From Streptomyces xanthochromogenes (GTDB lineage Bacteria > Actinomycetota > Actinomycetes > Streptomycetales > Streptomycetaceae), in NCBI RefSeq assembly GCF_014650455.1, contig NZ_BMUZ01000008.1:124001-188000 (forward strand): a stretch of 64,000 nt of DNA. The letters are read 5' to 3'. A program made the position numbers and the translations under genes. A model generated the notes under the pieces. That model ran no database searches and had not been told where the DNA came from. It was given only the letters and a program-made list of their open reading frames with translations. Positions 61,198 through 64,000 of the stretch are shown piece after piece. Position 1 is the stretch's first letter. The number at the start of each line of letters is the position of its first letter.

Positions 61198-62091
61198 ATG
61201 AACCAGAAGACCAACTTCAACAGGGCCGAGCGCGCCGTCGATGAGTGGCTGGCAACCAAGAACGGCCGAACCCGAAGCGAGTACACACGCGACATCAGCC
61301 GCTACGTGACGTACTGCGTCGACCGCAGCGTGGATCCTCTGAAGGCCCGGCCGGACACCGCTGCGGGGTGGCTGGCATCGCTGGAGGCCGACTACCACCT
61401 CAGCAGCGCAACTCGACTGCGAGCGCTGCGAGTTGTCTCGGGGTTCTACTCGTACGCCATCCGCTGGGACTACGCCAAGAAGAACCCGTTCTGGGACGTG
61501 TCGAAGCCGAAGCCCGCCAACCAGACAGCGCTGGGCATGTCGATGGACGAGTCACAGAGCCTGGTGCGCGAAGCATTCTGGACATCAGAGCGCCTACACG
61601 CGCTGGTGGTCACCCTGCTGCTGCTCGGCGTGCGGGTCAGTGAACTCCTGAACGCCGACATCGAGGACATCCAGAGCGAGGGCGGTCAGCGAGTCCTGCG
61701 CATCCTGCCGAAGGGGCGGGACGAGAAGGTCCTCGTGCCGCTGCCCGACATGGCCTTTGCGGCCATCATGGCCTACGTCGGAGATCGGACCTCGGGCCCC
61801 ATTTTCATCACCCGCACAGGGCGCAGGCTGTCGAGGACCGGAGCGTACGACACGATCGTGCGCCTCGGCGTCCGAGCTGGCATCCAGCGGCTGTTCCCGC
61901 ACCTGATCAGGGCCACGACGACCGGTCTGCTCCTCGCGCTCGGCGTGAAGTTGGAGCGGGTCCAAGAGGTCATGCGCCACAAGGACCCGAAGACCACGAT
62001 CGGCTACGACCGGCAGCTTCAGCATCTGCGTAACTCGCCAGTCTTCATCCTGGAGAAGGCACTCAACGCCCAGTTTGCGATGGCTGCATGA
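61198..62091 (+). CDS. int: Tyrosine recombinase/integrase
   Basis: A 297-residue site-specific recombinase. N-terminal SAM-like core-binding domain (about 1-100) and a catalytic domain with Arg in GVRVSELL, Lys in ILPKGRDEK, HxxR in FPHLIRATTT, the second His in VMRHKDPKTTIGYDR and the Tyr nucleophile in the same motif. ATG 61198 has gaggggga upstream. It is far from the left junction, so it may act in excision, dimer resolution or on another att site. Confidence 0.92.
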   Translation: MNQKTNFNRAERAVDEWLATKNGRTRSEYTRDISRYVTYCVDRSVDPLKARPDTAAGWLASLEADYHLSSATRLRALRVVSGFYSYAIRWDYAKKNPFWDVSKPKPANQTALGMSMDESQSLVREAFWTSERLHALVVTLLLLGVRVSELLNADIEDIQSEGGQRVLRILPKGRDEKVLVPLPDMAFAAIMAYVGDRTSGPIFITRTGRRLSRTGAYDTIVRLGVRAGIQRLFPHLIRATTTGLLLALGVKLERVQEVMRHKDPKTTIGYDRQLQHLRNSPVFILEKALNAQFAMAA

Positions 62092-62303
62092 CAGGTCGCC
62101 ACATACCGTCCTACTGTCCGGCGGCCCACAACACCAGCCAGATCCAGGCGACGTGCAGCTGCGGATGGGCCCAGGAGCCCATCGACTGCGGCAGCCAGCT
62201 TCGCTCCTACCTCATCTATGCCGACCATCTGCGCGAGGACGCCGTCGAGCGTTCCCGGCGCGACGCAGTCTCGTACGACCAGCACGACAGGAGAGCAGCA
62301 TGA
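62088..62303 (+). CDS. Small Cys-containing protein coupled to int
   Basis: A 71-residue protein whose ATG overlaps the int stop (ATGA). Cysteines at CPAAHNTSQIQATCSCGW and one more at IDCGSQ could bind zinc. Position behind the integrase would fit an excisionase-like or regulatory role, without direct support. Confidence 0.6.
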   Translation: MTGRHIPSYCPAAHNTSQIQATCSCGWAQEPIDCGSQLRSYLIYADHLREDAVERSRRDAVSYDQHDRRAA

Positions 62304-62740
62304 CGTACGACCCCCTGGCCCGAGTCAGGCAGTTCCACGACGCCGTCGGTGTGGAACGTGAGCACACCTCGGCCGACAGGGAGAACCTGGTGCTCCTGCG
62401 CCGCACTCTCATCGAGGAGGAGACACGGGAGGCCGCTGTCGAACTGACCCGACTGGCCCGCAGAGTGGGGCGCCGTCAGATCGGCCGGAGCGCCCGCATC
62501 GCGCTGGCCAAGGAATTGGCCGACCTCCTGTACGTCACCTACGGAACCGCCGACGTCCTCCACATCCCTCTGGACCAAGTCTTCGAAGAGGTCCACCGGA
62601 GCAACATGTCCAAGCTCGGGCTGGACGGACGTCCGGTGCGCAGGTCCGACGGCAAGATCCTCAAAGGTCCCAACTATCGTGAGGCGGACGTCGAGAGCGT
62701 CCTGTACCCGACCGTCTCCGGCTTCTGGGACGCGGCATGA
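62300..62740 (+). CDS. PRA-PH/MazG-type nucleotide pyrophosphohydrolase
   Basis: A 146-residue protein from ATG 62300 (GGAGAGCAGC upstream), overlapping the previous stop (ATGA). RRTLIEEETREAAVEL and ELADLLYVTYGTAD carry the EExxE...ExxD metal motif of the all-alpha pyrophosphohydrolases; GKILKGPNYREAD is a typical end of the phage-type members. Phage versions alter the host nucleotide pool or (p)ppGpp signals. Confidence 0.8.
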   Translation: MTYDPLARVRQFHDAVGVEREHTSADRENLVLLRRTLIEEETREAAVELTRLARRVGRRQIGRSARIALAKELADLLYVTYGTADVLHIPLDQVFEEVHRSNMSKLGLDGRPVRRSDGKILKGPNYREADVESVLYPTVSGFWDAA

Positions 62741-62937
62741 TCATCGAACGCCTTGAGACCTGCTTTTCACGCGCCGACGCTGTAGCGGCCCTGCACTCCT
62801 GGGCCGAGGTGACCAAGCGGATGGGGCAAGCACCTCGCTACGGAGTGAAGATCGGAAAGAAAATCCGCCTGGGCGCTGCCCGATCGGAATGGCCCATATA
62901 CCTGGTGGACAATGGCACAGAGTCAGAGGCCGCCTGA
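62737..62937 (+). CDS. Small hypothetical protein
   Basis: A 66-residue basic protein whose ATG overlaps the preceding stop (ATGA): MIIERLETCFSRADAVAALH, then a Lys-rich beta part (YGVKIGKKIRLGAARSEWP). It ends the int operon, followed by a hairpin at 62951-62979. Confidence 0.6.
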   Translation: MIIERLETCFSRADAVAALHSWAEVTKRMGQAPRYGVKIGKKIRLGAARSEWPIYLVDNGTESEAA

Positions 62938-62950
62938 ATACGCCGCACCC

Positions 62951-62979
62951 AGCCCCCGTGTCCTGTCGATGCGGGGGCT
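62951..62979 (+). terminator. Hairpin after the int operon
   Basis: Arms agcccccg (62951-62958) and cgggggct (62972-62979), 13-base loop. Confidence 0.65.
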
Positions 62980-63056
62980 TCGGCTTACCCGAATGCGGGA
63001 GCGAAATCCTAGAATTTGGAGGGCACTTATACTCTCGCCTCCTGCTAGGAGCCCTC

Positions 63057-63494
63057 ATGGCGAAGAAGTACGTCAAGCCGAAGCCGCTCCCGCCAGCCGG
63101 AAGCAACCTCACGAGCCGCAGCCCTTACACGAAGCGGCAGATCGACCGTCTCCAGTACCAGTCACGGAAGAATGCGAGCCCCAAGGTACAGGCGCGGCTG
63201 GAGGCCTTCGAGGCGGGAGAGGACACGAATGGCCTGTTCACCTTCGATACCTATCCCGACCACACGGTCAATCCGCAGCGGCCCCGGACTGTAGCCGCTG
63301 GGTACGACTACAAGACGCACACGCTGCGCCTTGAGTTCCGCAACGGCGAGGACGGGCGGGGCAGCCACGGCGGCGCCGTCTACGAGTACTACCGCGTCTC
63401 CGAGAGCCAGTGGAGGCACGTCCGCAAGGCACGGTCGGAAGGCCGCTACATCAACTCCACCCTGAACGGCCATCCGTACCGAAGAATCGCCTAG
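63057..63494 (+). CDS. KTSC-domain protein
   Basis: A 145-residue protein from ATG 63057 (TAGGAG upstream). Residues about 75-143 match the KTSC domain: AAGYDYKTHTLRLEFRNG, VYEYYRVSESQW and a final GRYINSTLNGHPYRRI. KTSC modules are found fused to lysyl-tRNA synthetase-type enzymes and as small phage proteins; activity is unknown. Confidence 0.75.
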   Translation: MAKKYVKPKPLPPAGSNLTSRSPYTKRQIDRLQYQSRKNASPKVQARLEAFEAGEDTNGLFTFDTYPDHTVNPQRPRTVAAGYDYKTHTLRLEFRNGEDGRGSHGGAVYEYYRVSESQWRHVRKARSEGRYINSTLNGHPYRRIA

Positions 63495-63508
63495 CGGAGG
63501 ACCCCACG

Positions 63509-63799
63509 ATGAACCCTGAAGTTATCGCCGCTTTCCTCGGCGGCGGGGGTATAGCCTCCCTTGCGGCCTGGACGAAAGTCTGGCAGGACCGGAGGAGCGC
63601 CCTGCGCGAGGAACAGCGCGACATTCGCGAAGAGCAGGAAAGCGCCCTCAACCAGTTGCGCCGCTATGTGCGGGAGCTGGAGGAGCTGCTGCGTTTCTAC
63701 CGTGAGAGCAGCATCGATTATTCGGTGCAGCTGCGTGAGCACGGGATTGTTCCGCAGACCACGGCGAGGATGCCTCCGTCGCTGATCCTGCCCGACTGA
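63509..63799 (+). CDS. Small membrane-anchored coiled-coil protein
   Basis: A 96-residue protein from ATG 63509 (CGGAGG upstream). One N-terminal membrane helix (VIAAFLGGGGIASLAAW) is followed by a charged coiled coil (RSALREEQRDIREEQESAL). The shape resembles phage i-spanin-like or holin-associated proteins, but no lysis genes are seen. Confidence 0.65.
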   Translation: MNPEVIAAFLGGGGIASLAAWTKVWQDRRSALREEQRDIREEQESALNQLRRYVRELEELLRFYRESSIDYSVQLREHGIVPQTTARMPPSLILPD

Positions 63800-63816
63800 C
63801 GTACGCGATACCAGTT

Positions 63817-63852
63817 TGGTCATGTCCCCGATTACGGTCCGGGGCATGACCA
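63817..63852 (+). promoter_or_regulatory. Inverted repeat covering a start codon
   Basis: Arms tggtcatgtcccc (63817-63829) and ggggcatgacca (63841-63852) pair with one bulge; the second arm contains the ATG at 63846. A hairpin in the mRNA would hide the start; alternatively it is an operator. Confidence 0.5.
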
Positions 63853-64000
63853 ATTTCTTTGTCCGAATTATCGGAGTGAACCGGCGGCAGCGGCTCGCCT
63901 TCACCACCTGGACCCAGGAGATGTCTGCGCCGTACCGGCGGTGCGACAGGACCTGGGTGCTCCGCGTCGGCGGACGCAAGGCGCTGGCCGTCGGCCGCTA
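63846..64000 (+). CDS. Hypothetical protein, 3' end outside window
   Basis: Open frame from ATG 63846 to the right edge: basic protein beginning MTNFFVRIIGVNRRQRLAF with several Trp and Arg. Too short for a family call. The start lies in an inverted repeat. Confidence 0.5.
   Translation, partial: MTNFFVRIIGVNRRQRLAFTTWTQEMSAPYRRCDRTWVLRVGGRKALAVGR

Larger units (their letters stand above)
32961..64000. mobile_element. Integrated element inserted in pnkp (right end outside window)
   Basis: From the break in pnkp to the window edge the gene style changes: many short, densely packed genes of unknown family, lower and more variable GC, a serine-recombinase-like gene near the left end, a tyrosine integrase, an Lsr2, an AcrVA2-like gene, a superfamily II helicase and tRNA-like elements. 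The ligase part of pnkp does not reappear before 64000, so the element exceeds 31 kb. No capsid, portal or terminase gene is visible; prophage, phage-plasmid or integrative plasmid are all possible. Confidence 0.8.

Noticed and set aside
61198..62091. Tyrosine integrase as the enzyme that made the pnkp junction
   Set aside because: It lies 28 kb from the junction with more element genes beyond it; an adjacent att site is usual. Not excluded if the element is circularly permuted relative to this view.

Overview
The window looks like a Streptomyces chromosome carrying a large integrated element. Base composition is very GC-rich with strong third-position GC, genes overlap as GTGA/ATGA, and many families are actinobacterial (DUF3093, DUF3710, DUF3159, DUF6099, Lsr2, SepF, CatR-type Fur, Hen1). 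No species can be named from the sequence.

Bases 1 to about 14.2 kb are ordinary core chromosome: a dut / DUF3710 group, an orphan ABC ATPase, the potassium sensor pair kdpD-kdpE (no kdpFABC in view), an OB-fold protein with a DUF3159 membrane protein, two TrkA-type potassium-gating proteins, an APC permease and a TrmA-like RNA methyltransferase. From 14.7 to 19.9 kb is a small toxin island: an orphan Rhs C-terminal toxin fragment with a likely immunity gene, a decayed second copy of that immunity gene, and a DUF4157 protein with a possible ADP-ribosyltransferase-like tail (type of protein loaded into contractile injection systems). From 20 to 32.9 kb core genes resume: katG with a divergent furA/catR, a SepF paralogue, an AAA ATPase with a MazG-like pyrophosphohydrolase, DUF6099, an F420-type oxidoreductase, a homocysteine methyltransferase, and the RNA-repair pair hen1-pnkp.

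At about 32.96 kb pnkp stops abruptly after its phosphatase domain, inside an imperfect palindrome, and a foreign element begins that runs past the right edge (more than 31 kb). Its left block (33.3-53.3 kb) is almost entirely minus strand: about 35 tightly packed small genes of mostly unknown function, with a serine-recombinase-like protein, an Lsr2 silencer, an AcrVA2-like protein, a protein built of repeated helix-turn-helix modules and a superfamily II helicase. Between these genes lie six well-formed and one weak short tRNA-like structures of 47-53 nt: acceptor stem, one short hairpin and a T-arm, but no room for a D-arm plus anticodon arm. Four of them begin directly at, or within 2 nt of, a recurring box TAGGTACGACA that overlaps the TAG stop codon of the preceding gene. 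I regard this gene-box-tRNA-like architecture as the most interesting candidate system here.

A 2.3 kb gene-poor region (53.3-55.7 kb) with spaced repeats and CTGAC-N5-GTCAG palindromes separates this block from a mixed control block (55.7-64 kb): a multi-TM protein with an XRE regulator, a LuxR-type HTH regulator divergent from a tiny secreted peptide and flanked by two paralogous small genes, a tyrosine integrase under a promoter-operator dyad, and a co-transcribed run of small genes including a PRA-PH/MazG-type pyrophosphohydrolase, then a KTSC-domain protein. No phage structural genes are visible, so whether the element is a prophage, a plasmid-prophage or an integrative element cannot be decided from this window.
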